Origin: Rhipicephalus microplus
Lineage: Eukaryota > Arthropoda > Arachnida > Ixodida > Ixodidae
NCBI RefSeq assembly: GCF_043290135.1
Contig: NC_134710.1
Coordinates: 282,997,276 to 283,061,275, forward strand
DNA: 64,000 nucleotides
Reading direction: 5' to 3'
The notes beneath the pieces are model-generated. The model was not told the DNA's origin. It made no database searches and saw nothing but the letters and a program-made list of their open reading frames with translations. The position numbers and the translations under genes are program-made. Every line of letters starts with the position of its first letter. The first letter of the stretch is position 1. Below, piece by piece: positions 1 to 11,150 of this stretch.

Positions 1-1019
1 GTGGTGTTTAACGCAACTTCCCTTCCTTTGGCACGGTGCCAGTGCACCTCATCCCTCAAAAGACTCACTTGGACTTATACTCGCCTAAATATTACTCAGT
101 CAGTCTGTCTGGACAAGTTGACTCTTGAGTCAGTTTGTCAACTTACGGTTGTAGCCAGTGTATAGTTTAACAATCCAACCTTCACTAATACCCCAGCCAC
201 ACAGCCTTCCTCCGAAAAAGAGATTCAGCCTCAGAAACAACACTGAGAGCGATCTCTTTTTTTAAACAGGGTTCGTCGCTCTCTTTTACGACTATAAAAG
301 AGTAGCTGCAAAACCTGTGGGTACAACTAGTTGGGAACTCAACCTATGGATAAATTTGTAATATTTATTCTATTACCTAGGCTTATAAAAAATTTCATAT
401 TTCGTAGAAGACGTAAAGAACCCTTTAAAGGCTTTCCTCGTGAACTCTCTAAACAGGTGGAATGCATCGGGTATATTACATGAAGATGCAGAGCACACCA
501 CATGCACGGTCTCGAGAAACGGGGCACTGCGCTGGTAACCAAAAAGACCTGGATCCAAAGAGTCCAACAGAGGTAACCAAAGAGGCCAACAGCTACAATT
601 GTATAGGGAACAGACGTTATAGGCCAAGATACGTAATTTTGTCTTGCCTGGTTCTCTTTGTCAAAGCTATTCTCATGCTTTCGGTAGCATGTTTGGGAAA
701 AAAAACGCTAAATAGGGGTTCTTGGTGCCATGTGCCTATCAAACAATGCCTCCTCATTAAAAAAGTATTTCTTCAAACTCTGCAAAAGATTGCTTATGTA
801 AGAGAGTTTTGTGCGCTCACGTAACATCTTTTTTACACCGATGGTGGCACCATCTTTTCCAGTGGTAGGTTTCATGCTCACTATTGCAGTTAAAAAGTAT
901 ATACACTGTGATCACACTGGTATTGAGGGGTAATATTGCAATTCGGCTGTTATACACTTAGCGACGACTTATCTTGATGTTGGAGCATAGGCTATGAAGG
1001 CGGGGCTTCTGTGCATTTG
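1..1019. other. intergenic, nothing recognised
   Basis: AT-rich sequence with only short open frames. The 120-codon frame at 462-824 has no family resemblance I recognise and no splice context. I see no known repeat here. Confidence 0.5.
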
Positions 1020-1258
1020 TGTTTTTATTTATTTATTTATTTATTTATTTACCGAATTTCTACAACGCCCTAGCGGCATTACTGCAGGGGATATACATAC
1101 GAAGTCCAATATGGTTGCTAATATTTCTGCAATATTACACCTTAACAATCTTGAAAATGATAACAACATATAATAATTACAGCATGCAATAAAAAATATG
1201 GCACGTGGCAAACATGTTCAAAAAGTCAATATGCTCTGCAAATTATTATATAGGTGTG
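1020..1258 (-). repeat. (ATTT)n microsatellite and likely LINE 3' end
   Basis: A run of about seven ATTT units (1024-1050) is followed by a segment with the motif CCCTAGCGGCATTACTGCAG. Simple TTTA tails next to such a segment usually mark the 3' end of a non-LTR element inserted on the minus strand. No coding part is present, so the family is unassigned. Confidence 0.4.
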
Positions 1259-1262
1259 ATTT

Positions 1263-1478
1263 AACACCCCGAAACCACCATATGATTATCAGATACGCTG
1301 TAGTGGGGGGCTCCAGAAATTTCGACCACCTGGGAATCTTTACGTGCACCCAAACCTGAGCACACGGGCTTACAGCATTGGCTCCCATTGAAAATGCTGT
1401 AGCCGCTGCTGGGATTCGATCCTAGATCTGCGGGTCAGCAGCCGAGTGCCTTAGCCAATAGACCACCATGGCGGGACA
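1263..1478 (-). mobile_element. Ruka-like tRNA-derived SINE (diverged)
   Basis: Read on the minus strand, this copy has the tRNA-related head near 1478 (GGTGGTCTATTGGCTAAGG, A-box side), a B-box-like GGATCGAATCCC and the conserved body with the TGCACGT...CCCAGGTGGTCGAAATTTC block. It is more diverged than the copies at 21,705 and 39,297. I found no clear target duplication. Confidence 0.85.
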
Positions 1479-1511
1479 TGTTGTTGTACAAGTTAGGCAG
1501 TTTTTGGAGGA

Positions 1512-1609
1512 GGGACAATTCTAGACACCTAAAACACCACAAGCGAAACAAACAAGAACAGGGTTTGCTTCTTCATTCTTGTGGTGTTTTAGGCATCTAG
1601 AATTTTCCC
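1512..1609. repeat. long imperfect hairpin (MITE-like or foldback)
   Basis: The left arm 1512-1543 pairs with the right arm 1578-1609 over 32 bases with three mismatches. The arms share CTAAAACACCACAAG and its complement. The loop is about 34 bases. This is a compact foldback element or the relic of an inverted duplication; no coding capacity. Confidence 0.7.
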
Positions 1610-2050
1610 TTATATGATGTGCCAACTAAACTACCAACAAGTACTTCCCAGTTTTCGGATGATTTTGGTTTTTGTTAGCTCACATAGTTAAAGCTTATGG
1701 CAGCGCACACAAGGTTACAGAATGAACATGCACACAATGGCACGACACACAACGTGTCTACTAACCTGGAAAATTCAAAAAATTTGGACTCTTCTGGAAA
1801 AGTTAGGGAATTTCTGAAAAACCTGGCCAGGTCTTGGAAATTGACAGCAGTTCTGTGCGACCGTCACAAAAATAAGCATTACTATTGATGAAACCTTAAA
1901 AAGTCTCTCTCTCTCAGCTGCAACTACAGTGAGCTGCTAGAAGGTGTGAAAAAAAAAGCCCCCCGCATCTTCCCACGGGGGAACTTGGGTAAATGCGTCG
2001 CTGAGTGGGGGGGGGGGGGGGTATCTCATGAATGTTGCGTAATTTTGTAT
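1610..2050. other. intergenic, nothing recognised
   Basis: Short open frames only. There is a poly-G run near 2010-2021 in a low-complexity stretch. Confidence 0.4.
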
Positions 2051-2060
2051 GGTTTGGGAC

Positions 2061-2895
2061 TCACTGAGTAGCGTTTATCTGGGGTAGGTGTGCGGGTCGA
2101 GGCAGGTAACGGTAACCGTAGGTCACTCTCATTGACGGTACGTGCCCACGTACCAAAAAGTCCTTACACAATGCGCACACCAAGTACGACTTGAACAGCT
2201 CCAGCAGTCTCTCGTCGTCATCTTTGTCGCTGTTAACGTTGTCTTTGACGACGCCGCCCTTCAAGTCGACGTTGCCAAACGTGGTCCAAAGAACCCAAAG
2301 CTCATTGATCTGCTTCGCTTTGTTCGTGATGCTCCCGACCAGCGTAAGGTGATTGTCGAAGTGCAGTCGGTCGCACACCTTACAGCTGTGCCCGAAGCTA
2401 AGCTCTTTGAAGTCGCGTTTGGAACGAGCGGCCGGCTGCGCAGTTTGCTAGGCTCGCCCCGTCCCTTTCGCAGCACGGTCGCGATCACGAGCAGCTTCCG
2501 GAGCCGCCTCTCGTTCACGACGTTTGCACGCCGCTTCTCGCTCACGTAATCTGGTCTTAAAGCTCGCTGCTCACGTTTCCCCGCTGCTTCTCGCGCAAAA
2601 TGTTCGGAATCCGTAGCTTGGCGTTGCCGTTTCGCAGCTGCTTCTTGTTCCCCGAATGAAGGATCTGCAGCTCGCTTCAAACACTTGCGTTCAGCGTCGT
2701 ATGCTCGTCTCTTCGCAGCCTTGTCTTCTGCGTTGCTTGCTATTGTTGACGCTGAAGACAGTGAGGGTGGGTAACGTTGCCTTGAACGAGTGGTGGGACG
2801 ATGATGTTGGGTTGCGCCCTAACAACAGTACTGGTGGAAGGTACTGTTGCCATCTGTTGCTTCCATCGCATCTACTCGAGTCAAGCAAAGCGTGA
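2061..2895 (-). pseudogene. Helitron-type ORF fragment (basic repeats plus DUF6570-like)
   Basis: On the minus strand the upstream part (about 2,680 down to 2,400) encodes charged repeats rich in the pattern AxKRQRxA, like the N-terminal repeats of Helitron-associated proteins of arthropods. After a frameshift, the frame ending at 2061 carries the order CDRLHFDN, then YLVCALCKDFLVRGHVPS, then TYGYRYLPRPAHLPQIN, which matches the Cys-rich DUF6570-type region I associate with Helitron-encoded proteins. The Rep and helicase domains are absent, so this is a 5' fragment. At least one frameshift and several stops upstream make it non-functional. The family call is from motif memory. Confidence 0.6.
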
Positions 2896-2899
2896 AGTC

Positions 2900-3379
2900 T
2901 AGCGAAAGAGGGAGATGAAAGGGGAGAGGGCGAGGTGGAGGGGAGACGAGCCGAGCATGTGCAGAGGGGGTATGAACGCCGACGATGAGTGACATGGTGC
3001 GACTAAGAAATGTTCCGCATTAAAAAAAGACAGTGCATAACTCTTGCTTCTGAGTGTAAACGCGAAAGGATACATTGACCTATAGAACACAAAATTTACT
3101 GGCGTTTCAGTATCCGATATGGGAGGAAACCTCGTTCACAATAAAAGCCATAAGAAATGCACAGCGTACTTAAATACGCCTACATACGTGACGTAAGCAG
3201 CGAGAGTACATTGTTATCATTCCTGACCAGCGTATGTACAGTCGTCTGTATCTGCATTCGAATTGCAGGCATGATTTAAGCTTCTTTTAAATGCGGAGCA
3301 TATTACAGCCGAACCTACTCGTAAATCTGACGGAGGCGGCATAACTGGTTATGGTTTGGGAATGCTTAATTGTTCATCA
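2900..3379. other. intergenic with a short duplicated segment
   Basis: The sequence around 2,990-3,020 (GTGCGACTAAGAAATGTTCC) recurs in diverged form at about 3,850-3,870 (GTGTGACTAAGAAATGCTCC). Both follow a GA-rich stretch. It looks like an old duplicated non-coding repeat. No gene seen. Confidence 0.4.
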
Positions 3380-3605
3380 TCATCACCATCCTGACTACTG
3401 CTGGGCTAAGGTCTCTCCCATTATCCGCCAATCAACCCGGTCTTGGGCTTTCTGCTGCCACGTAATACCTGCGAAGTTTTTACTAACTTTCTGTTTCCCC
3501 TTCGTGCGTTTGTCTTCTCTGGGAATCTAGTCAGTCACCCTTAATGACCAGTGGTTATCCTGCTTACGTGTTACATGCCCGGCCCATTTCCATTTGTCCT
3601 TCTTA
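3380..3605 (-). mobile_element. RTE-like LINE, 3' end fragment
   Basis: The minus-strand translation contains REDKRTKGKQKV and FAGITWQQKAQDRVDWR in order. These match the C-terminal tail of the RTE-like LINE at 42,986-45,120, which reads REGKRVRLRRKVRWADEIKK and then INWQQKAQDRVD. The 3' end carries an (ATG)n-like tail at about 3,377-3,390. Only the last 200 or so bases of the element are present, as expected for a 5'-truncated LINE. Confidence 0.75.
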
Positions 3606-3610
3606 TTTCG

Positions 3611-5164
3611 TCTTCATTATTATTCTTTATTGAATAAAGGAGAATCGTTGCTATCAACGTCAAGCGAAAGCCAAGATGCACTTGACTGAAATCAAAACGC
3701 GTGATCCAGAGGGCGAGCAGTCGTTTTTTTACTAGCAGACGCTGCCTGCATCAGCCTTGCGAGGCGAGACAGGGTGAGGGGAGCGGCAGTTTTGCGGGTG
3801 TCTTCTTAGGCCGGCACGTGACGTGAGCCGCAGCCGAAGAGAGACATCGTGTGACTAAGAAATGCTCCACAATCAAAACGCGCTTTAGCTGCTTCTGTCA
3901 GGAAAACAACAGGCTGGGTAGGGGGGTTAAATTATTCCTATATGCGTTTAAAAAAACCTATGTAGGGTCAAATTGACAGGATGTAGGATTAGACTTGTTG
4001 GTGGTGATACATTATGAAAATGTGGGGCGTACAAAAAGGCAATAAGAAAGATGACTAGACGATATACTGTCCTGCACATCGTCCTGCTGTCTTTTTTAGT
4101 CCACGTCTTTGTCATGCGCCACACGTTTTTCACAATGCAAGGTTTAAACATTTTCTTTTCGTTTGTTTTCGAGTGAAAAATTGCTTTTTAACTGGTTTTT
4201 CAATACTTCTAGAAATGAATCTGTCCCGAATTGCTTTATTTCTATCGTGTTGAATTTGAAATATACTGTCTTGGGGAGTGAGAGTGATTCCTTTTTACTT
4301 GTAAGGTGGCACCGCCCTTTTGGGTATTTATTGCTTTGTCTTTTTTTTCAGGCTTTCTATGTAAAGCATTTAAAATGTTTATGCTATGCAAGGTCTTCAA
4401 GAGTTGTGGCCAAAGGACGACCTGAGGAAACTGTGCACTCAATCAGCGCTGTGATCTTCAGAGCTAAGTTCACCTTTGCTGAAGATCCAAGTGTGAGAAA
4501 CTGATGCAGCAGACAGCTCCAAGACATGGTCTGTGCAAGTCGCATTAAGAGGAGCTGGAAACAACAAAAAAAATGTGTATCCCCAGTGTTTATTTGCTTT
4601 AATTACAACCATTTAAAACTTGGTGAATCGGTGGCACTGCAGAAAGGCGCTAAACGATTGTCAAACTGTGGAAATACAAAACGAAGCTTATGATCTTACC
4701 ATACGCATGATCGCTGCTTCTTTCCTTTGCCCGCCAAAAGCCCGTGGTACAGCTAAGCGTACTTAGGAACTGACAACTGAGAGTGCAGCAGATGTTCAAC
4801 ATAAAAATTTTCTTGCTTACAATAAGTCACTCTAATTGAACTTTGCTCAATAAATTTTCTTTGCATGCCCCTCCAAACAAGTGCAAGCACGAAATTTTAG
4901 TTTGACTGCATCACCGAACTGCCTCAACATTATTAGTTTATTTAAATGATACTCTCAATGCCAAACAATGTACAGAGAAGAGTGGTTAATACATTTATGT
5001 TATAGAATGTTATACAAAACCACTTGAAAAGATTAATGGTCTGACTTGTTGGCAACTGAGCGGAGTAAGTGAGGTGTAAACTCGCCAAGGCTTATAGGAT
5101 GCACGTGGTATGCACTGGCTTCCGGTTTAATGGCTCTCCATCCGTCTGCTGCGTCCCTCCTTGG
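3611..5164. other. intergenic, nothing recognised
   Basis: No family recognised. A frame at 4163-4504 follows a pyrimidine tract ending in CAG (about 4,350), but its sequence resembles nothing I know, so I make no exon call. Confidence 0.4.
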
Positions 5165-5450
5165 GTATCGGTAGGGTGGCTAGAATGGGGAGGTGGGATG
5201 AGCGGGGCAGTTTTCGCTTGTCGGAGAGGGTCACTCGGCGCGCCGATGCCGCAAGGGGCGCTGATGGCAGCGGCACGGGTAGGGAGCGGCGCAATTCCCT
5301 GTGTTTGCTGCAGGTGCGCTAGTATTTTCTTGTACTTGTACTGCAAAATTCTTGTACTGCCAAGTCGTGCTTGTCTCCAAAAATACATCAAGGTATGTGA
5401 CTGTATATGGTGTGCAATACAGATTGTTCCTAATGTTATTTTGTTCACAG

Positions 5451-7630
5451 GGATTCACTGCTGCTTATGGGTTTAATACTAAACTCCTCAGCTGTCTGAT
5501 TGCCCAAGTTAAAGACCTGGACGAAATGAAGAGGCATGGAGGCATATTAGTGGACGAGATGAAGCTCTCTGCGCATCTGGACATGAAGTCGTCCACCTAT
5601 ATTGAAGGTTTCGTAGACCTTGGCAAGTTCACTGATGCCGCTGAAAGACAGAAAGAGGCTGACCAGGGGCAGGTCATAATGTTCAAGCCATTTGTGAGGA
5701 AATGAACCCCGATCATTGGTAATAATTTCTAGTAATGCCGAAGCACATTTGTCAAAACATCTTGTAATGTTCTGTTTCTCTTCAGGTGTATTTTCGTCCA
5801 GCGGGAACGTGAAAGCCAGGCTATTGACAAAAATTTTAATAGAGGCAACGATTCTATGCGAGCAAGTCGGCCTCTACTTGGATTACATTGCTGTGACGGT
5901 GCACCCTGGAACAGATCCATGTGGAACATCCTTGGAATACGCGCCACCCTAAATGACATTTAGTGCAGAGTCATTCATCCGTGCGACAAACACAGATTTT
6001 TGTACTTTATTTCGGATTTCCCTCACCTGATGAAATGTGTGAGAAACACAATGGTGAAGCACGGCTTCAACACCCACAACGGATGGGTAGGCTTGCTCTG
6101 ATAATTCTGTGGAATTTGTATACGTGATACGTACTGCTCACCGCTGATGTTGATGCTTAACAGTTCCTGATGCAACGTGCAAATTTTACAGGCTCACTGG
6201 GAGCATGTGTCAGCCATGTGGAAGCTTGACAACAGTGCCATCATCTTGAAAGTGGCACCAAAGCTGACTCGATCGCATATCTTCCCAAATGAACTCGAGA
6301 AAACGTGAGTGGAATTGACATTTCATGTTTTCAGTCCGCAAGTTACTCGATGTATGGATTTCTACAAAGATCAAATCGAGGCTCGATACGCAAATGTTGG
6401 GCTAACAAGACTCATCATTGGTCTCATGGCGGAATTGATCGAGGTTATGACGTCCAGATTCCCAGCTGAAGCTTTACGGTAAAAGTGAATTATTTGCCCT
6501 GTCAATAATTTGGCCAGGCATCAATTTTTCTACGCTTCATCCACTTTGTATCAGACTTCATAGCCAGAAGGAAGCTGTGCTAGACCAGGCACTCAAGTTC
6601 CTTGATTTGTGGGAAGCTCATGCAAAAGGGCTTGGCTTTCTAAGCAAAAGTACCGCGGTGGGATTGAGTGTGACCTTGTAAAGTACGAAGCACCTCCTGA
6701 AGTACCTGACTGAGGAAGTTCATTTCAAATACATTATGACTGCTCGCCTAAGCCAAGACTGCCTTGAGCGCTGTTTTGGAATTGTGCGGCAGGCAGGCGG
6801 TGGCAATTATCACCCCACCCCTGCACAGTTTGTTGTCATCTTGAGGTATATAAATATCACTTTTCACACGTAATGTTACCTGTCGTTTAAACATGTTACA
6901 TATCTCCCTACATTTGACTGCTGTCGAGGGTACGTTATGCATTGTTTATAGATGTCTTAGCTTCTGTAGCCTGGTGAAGAGTCCCAAGGGCGGCACCGTG
7001 GCTGACGGAGTGGTGGAGTCTCTTTTGTCCGTAGAAGAAATGATGCATGAAACGGAAGATGGCGAAGAAGACAACGAAAGACTTTTATCTGATGCTGTAG
7101 AATTGTCGATAGATCATGCATCGTAAACTGCTGAGCGAAGTGACTCCCGCCTTGTACAATATGTCGCAGGTTACGTTGCGAGAAAGCGTATACTTAGCAA
7201 TAATTGTGATGAGTGCAAGAACGCCTGCCTTGTCTCGAGAAAAAATGTGCCAGGAAATCTCCCAGCCCAGGCAAGCAAGCTGGGGGATCTCGCGGACTTT
7301 TGTATTCGTCGAATTTCCTTTATACCGTCATCCTGAACCTTGAGGACAAAATCACTCTTTTCTTGAGCTCAGCACGTCTTCACGCCAAGTCAGCCATAGA
7401 AATGCTGAAGGGGATTGGCGAGACACAACAAATTGGCTGCCCAAAGCATAATGCTCTCTTGACCAAAAGTGTGGCGCGATTTTGTTGCCTAACTCGTGTC
7501 CACTTTTTTTGAAAGACATGAACCAAAAAGAAGACGAAAAGAAAGGGCAGAGAGTTAAGCCACGCGTACTCTAGTGGCAGAGCATGAATCCCTTGGCATG
7601 CATGAAAAAAAAGTTGTGTTTTTGTTAAAA
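5451..7630 (+). pseudogene. P-element/THAP9-like transposase, decayed multi-exon
   Basis: Exon-like blocks occur in order with plausible splice signals. Block 1 starts after TTGTTCACAG (5450) and contains VDEMKLSAHLDM and GFVDLGKF, the RNase H-like catalytic start of P-type transposases. It then has a Trp-to-stop change (AAATGA at 5699-5704). Block 2 (after CTCTTCAG, 5786) has SSGNVKARLL and, after a frameshift, DGAPWNRSMWNILGIRAT. Block 3 starts at about 6192 (HWEHVSAMWKLD). Block 4, at about 6360-6480, is MDFYKDQIEARYANVGLTRL. Block 5, at about 6553-6846, ends with TARLSQDCLERCFGIVRQAG, the typical C-terminal signature. Later blocks contain VQYVAGYVARKRILSNNCDE (about 7150). Stops and frameshifts make it inactive. 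No THAP zinc finger is found upstream within the element. Confidence 0.88.
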
Positions 7631-8165
7631 AAGCGTCTCCTCTATTTCTGCTGCTGGGGACAATTCTCGAGTCACAGACTTGGCGGCATACGTAAGTTTT
7701 AGCGCTCTTATAGAGTTACTCGTCTAAGTTAATGAGCAATTGTAGGCTGCTAAAACTTCTACGTTCGGGAACCGATAATTGAATGCCAAGTGAGAAATTA
7801 AGCTGCGACTCGCACAAGATTATGGGTTCACGGCGGAACAGCAAAACGAGGCTCTTGTACCGACGTTTCTGCTCGTGGATGAAGGAACTTAACATGCTCT
7901 AAGTAATATGAAGCCTTCCAGTAATCGCAACGTCTCGTAACACCCCGCAGTTCTGCCGTGAGTAACCGAAATATTACGAAATCCACAAGAGTTGGTGTCA
8001 GGTCTCACTCATATGCCTTCTCGAGAATTGTTTTCAGAGGCGAGAAAATAAAGAGATACTTAAGCCACGCAAGACATTACGTGGCTCAAGCTCCATGTAT
8101 TGTCTTACATTGGCTCAATAAAAAAGGTTTTCAACCAAAATAGGCGACCGCCATATAGCGTGAGA

Positions 8166-8267
8166 GCAGGCCCGTAGCAAGAAATTTTTTCGGGGGAGGG
8201 GGGAGGACACTTGCTAAAAACTAGGGGTTATGAGCCCTTTCCCCTTCCCCCCCGGCTACGGGCCTGC
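8166..8267. repeat. GC-rich foldback ending in GCAGGCCCGTAGC
   Basis: GCAGGCCCGTAGC (8166-8178) is perfectly inverted at 8255-8267 (GCTACGGGCCTGC). The inside is G-rich then C-rich, so the whole unit can fold. I recall similar units scattered through many invertebrate genomes. It lies inside the P-like transposon near its right end. Confidence 0.7.
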
Positions 8268-8534
8268 GTCTAACTGCGCGAGAGAGATTTTGCGGAGAGT
8301 AGCGCGCGCTCATTCGTATGTCGCCTGCGCAAGAGTACCCGCGCCTCTGCGTGCAGCGCTCCAAGCGTCATCGGCGCGCTTTGGGGACCGGTTTCAGTGG
8401 CCGCTTTTCACACTTCCTCATTCTAGCCACCCTAGTATCGGTGTGCTCTTTTTCTTCATAGCAACCCAACGTGTGTGCTGTGAATTTCTAGAGCACGTTA
8501 GCATAGCCGCACCTACGACTGACCACTAAAAGAA

Positions 8535-8775
8535 TTGATTGATTTATATGTGGGGTTTAACGTCCCAAAACCACCACATGATTATGAGAGACGTCGTAGT
8601 GGAGGGCTACGGAAATTTCGACCACCTGGGGTTCTTTAACGTGCACCTAAATCTGAGCACACGGGCCTACAACATTTCCGCCTCCATCGGAAATGCAGCC
8701 GCCCAGCCGGGATACGAACCCGCGACGTACGGGTGAGTAGCCGAGTACCTTAGCCACTAGACCACCGCGGTGGGG
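8535..8775 (-). mobile_element. Ruka-like SINE with target duplication
   Basis: This is a full-length copy on the minus strand. TGACCACTAAAAGAA flanks it at 8520-8534 and 8777-8791 (a C before it also matches). The ATTG repeats at 8535-8544 are the SINE tail. It inserted about 100 bp beyond the P-like element. Confidence 0.92.
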
Positions 8776-8791
8776 CTGACCACTAAAAGAA

Positions 8792-10329
8792 AGCATGTGC
8801 TGTCGTGAAATATTTTCCAGTGGCAAACAACAGACTGTACATGCTATCAAGATTCTGCGCTTCTTCGGAATAATAAGTGGCGAGCACTTGACTCTCATGT
8901 CTTTCAACTATTTTGCACTTGTATATTAATGCAGGGTGTCCACTAACGTGCTTATTTTTACGTGTTTCCATCTTTGGGAGTGCTCAGCTGCTTTTGCAAT
9001 CGTAGTTGCACCACAGCTCGTATCAATTTTCATTGTGTAAAAGGGGTATTCTTTATTACTGAAACTACGCGTTCAACGGCAATGGCCTGGTAAACTGTTC
9101 AATCGTTCGTTCGTGATGACCTCGACTATAATACAGCACTGACAAAGCTAAGCTAAATATGTCGGCGGGAACTTTTTTAGCAAAGTTGAGCTTGTTTAGC
9201 GTTTACGAATTGCTTGGTGTCGGTAAACAAGCTGGCCAAGACGACACTCACCTCATAGTCAGGTGCCGTGCTTGTTACGCGTAGTTACCTGTTCTGGTCG
9301 ATGTGCACTGGATGAGGTATGAATAAACTGACTACTAAAAATGCTTGAAAAAACACTTGAAATTACCAGAAACATACTTCATAGCTGTTCTATAAGTATA
9401 ATAGTATTTTCATGTCTATATAACTTACTGACGTCATTTTCTCCTAGTGGTGCGAGGTCGTCGCCGTCAGAACCACTGACTGATTGCATATACGTCGCTG
9501 CAATTTACGTCATTGACAAATGCTATGTCCACGGATTTCGCAGCGTCATCGCTGGCCTGATGTCATGCGGCTGCTGTGTCGCGCATTTTTTGGTATCAGG
9601 GTCAGAGCTGGCTGCACGTTACGTGGCGGCCGTGCGTTTTAGCGTAAACGCTATATGCTTGTAGTAGCTGCGTGTATAGTGATTGTGGTTGTGCTGATGA
9701 AAAACGACACATTCAAATGCCTTTCGTGCTTCCGTCTTTATGCTTCAGTTACTCTTTTGTCATGCCAAAATGACGGCACGTAGTCAACCTACCGTGAATT
9801 TTTGCTGGGAGCGCCTGTACTTAAATACTAAATGTGCCAGACAAACGAAACCATCCATGCAGGATTTGGGACAAATATCACCTACCTGACGTTTGGCATC
9901 TAAAGGCTACAACACTCACCATGGCAGTCCTTATTACCACAAATCCCACTTCCATATTTTATGTTCATTCTGAAGGAATCTAAACATCGTTTTCTTTTTG
10001 GTACTCGAACTCGAGCAACCGACAGCTGCACAATCAACCATGATTGCATGGGCAATTAGCTTGCAACCCAATCAAAAGCAAACACTTATCTACAGCTCCA
10101 AAAACGCCGCCAGCGAAACAGGGCGCCACATCTTGAACCGGAAGCCAATGCAGACGGCGCCTCCTATGAGCCTTTGCGCGTTTACGCCTCACTTATTCAG
10201 ATGCTCTCTTCGGCATGAATGAATTGAAGAAAAGGTTCATGTGGCAACTAGGCACTTTGACTTTGATGTTGCCATCTATTTACGTTCAGGTGTAGCAAGT
10301 AGTTTGACACCCCGACTTGCACATTTTTA
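8792..10329. other. intergenic, nothing recognised
   Basis: No known repeat or exon pattern. The 107-codon frame at 9341-9664 and the 74-codon frame at 9998-10222 have no recognisable motif. Confidence 0.4.
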
Positions 10330-11150
10330 AATGCGAAGCATTTCTTAGCGAACTTCAGCGACTTCAAGCGTATCTATCTATCAAGACGCTTACGTTTGGG
10401 TGCTCTCGTGGTCACCACCTTAACTTGGCGTGAACCGAAATTAGCATGGGAGGGTAAGATGGTTTGACGAACAAGACTCACTGCTCAAGACCTCAATAGT
10501 GCCACAATCCCACCACGTATGTCGTCAAACACGTCCCACCAGTCAGTGGCACATACCCACGGGTGGGTATAGGCCGCTGGTATTCGGGTATATGCCACAG
10601 GTGATTGACACTTAGTAACTATTCAGGAACGACTAGAACACACATGGACAATTTTAACGTGCGAGCGTTAAGAAATAACCGAAATCGGTAGCGTCAACCC
10701 GACGAATGCAAAGAATAAATGTTAGGGTCCCTGCTGGAATCAAACCCGAAAATTCTGCGTGGCAATAAAGCATTTTACCACAGGGCTACGCCAGGTCTCA
10801 GAACTACTTTTCAAGTAGACATTAATCTTCGTGAAACGTTAATAGTGGTTGCAGTGCTGCCTACTCAACTTTATAAACATTACACATGTGCTTCTTTCAT
10901 GTATCTGTCACGTCGGGTTAACGTCAACTGTGGTTAGTTGCCATGCGCTGAAGTTGATTTATGTGGCAGTGTTCAGGGCCAGCATCCTCGCGAGCATCAG
11001 TGCTTCGTATGAGCTTCTGGTGTCGCTAGTACGTATGTTCCAGTTGGCATCGTTGCGCAAGTGCAAATAACTGGTTATATAAACATCTACAACTCTTCAG
11101 CATATGTCTGTGTGTGCAACGTTTGTACACATATTTAGCGTCATTTCATG
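10330..11150 (-). repeat. interspersed repeat with embedded tRNA-Gly-like segment
   Basis: I recognise the general layout (AAATGCGAAGCATTTCTTAGCG start, TATC-rich stretch, tRNA-like core, long unique body) as a dispersed tick repeat, but I cannot name it. It has no coding frame of note. The tRNA-like core is annotated separately. Confidence 0.5.
10728..10795 (-). repeat. tRNA-Gly(GCC)-like Pol III segment
   Basis: On the minus strand the A-box-like TAGCCCTGTGG (10788-10778) and the B-box-like GGGTTTGATTCC (10747-10736) are correctly spaced. Between them the loop reads ATTGCCACG, as in tRNA-Gly with anticodon GCC. The acceptor stem does not pair well, so it is a tRNA-derived repeat head rather than a tRNA gene. 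Confidence 0.65.

Larger units (their letters stand above)
5172..8434 (+). mobile_element. P-element-like (THAP9-like) DNA transposon, near full length
   Basis: The left end TAGGGTGGCTAGAATGGGGA is repeated inverted at the right end (8434 reading back: TAGGGTGGCTAGAATGAGGA). Similarity extends in patches for about 100 bp, including GCGCGCCGATG in both arms. The 7 bp GTATCGG flanks the element on both sides (5165-5171 and 8435-8441). If the ambiguous T is counted, the duplication becomes 8 bp, the canonical P-element length. The interior encodes a P-like transposase in the same orientation. The element is 3,263 bp, the THAP exon is missing from its 5' part, and it contains a GC-rich foldback at 8166-8267. 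Confidence 0.85.

Noticed and set aside
2010..2021. Poly-G run as a functional element
   Set aside because: Homopolymer of a kind common in this assembly; nothing around it supports a role.
4163..4504. Open frame after a pyrimidine tract, considered as an exon
   Set aside because: No matching donor, neighbours or family motif.
10728..10795. Candidate functional tRNA-Gly gene
   Set aside because: The acceptor stem does not pair and it lies in a dispersed repeat.
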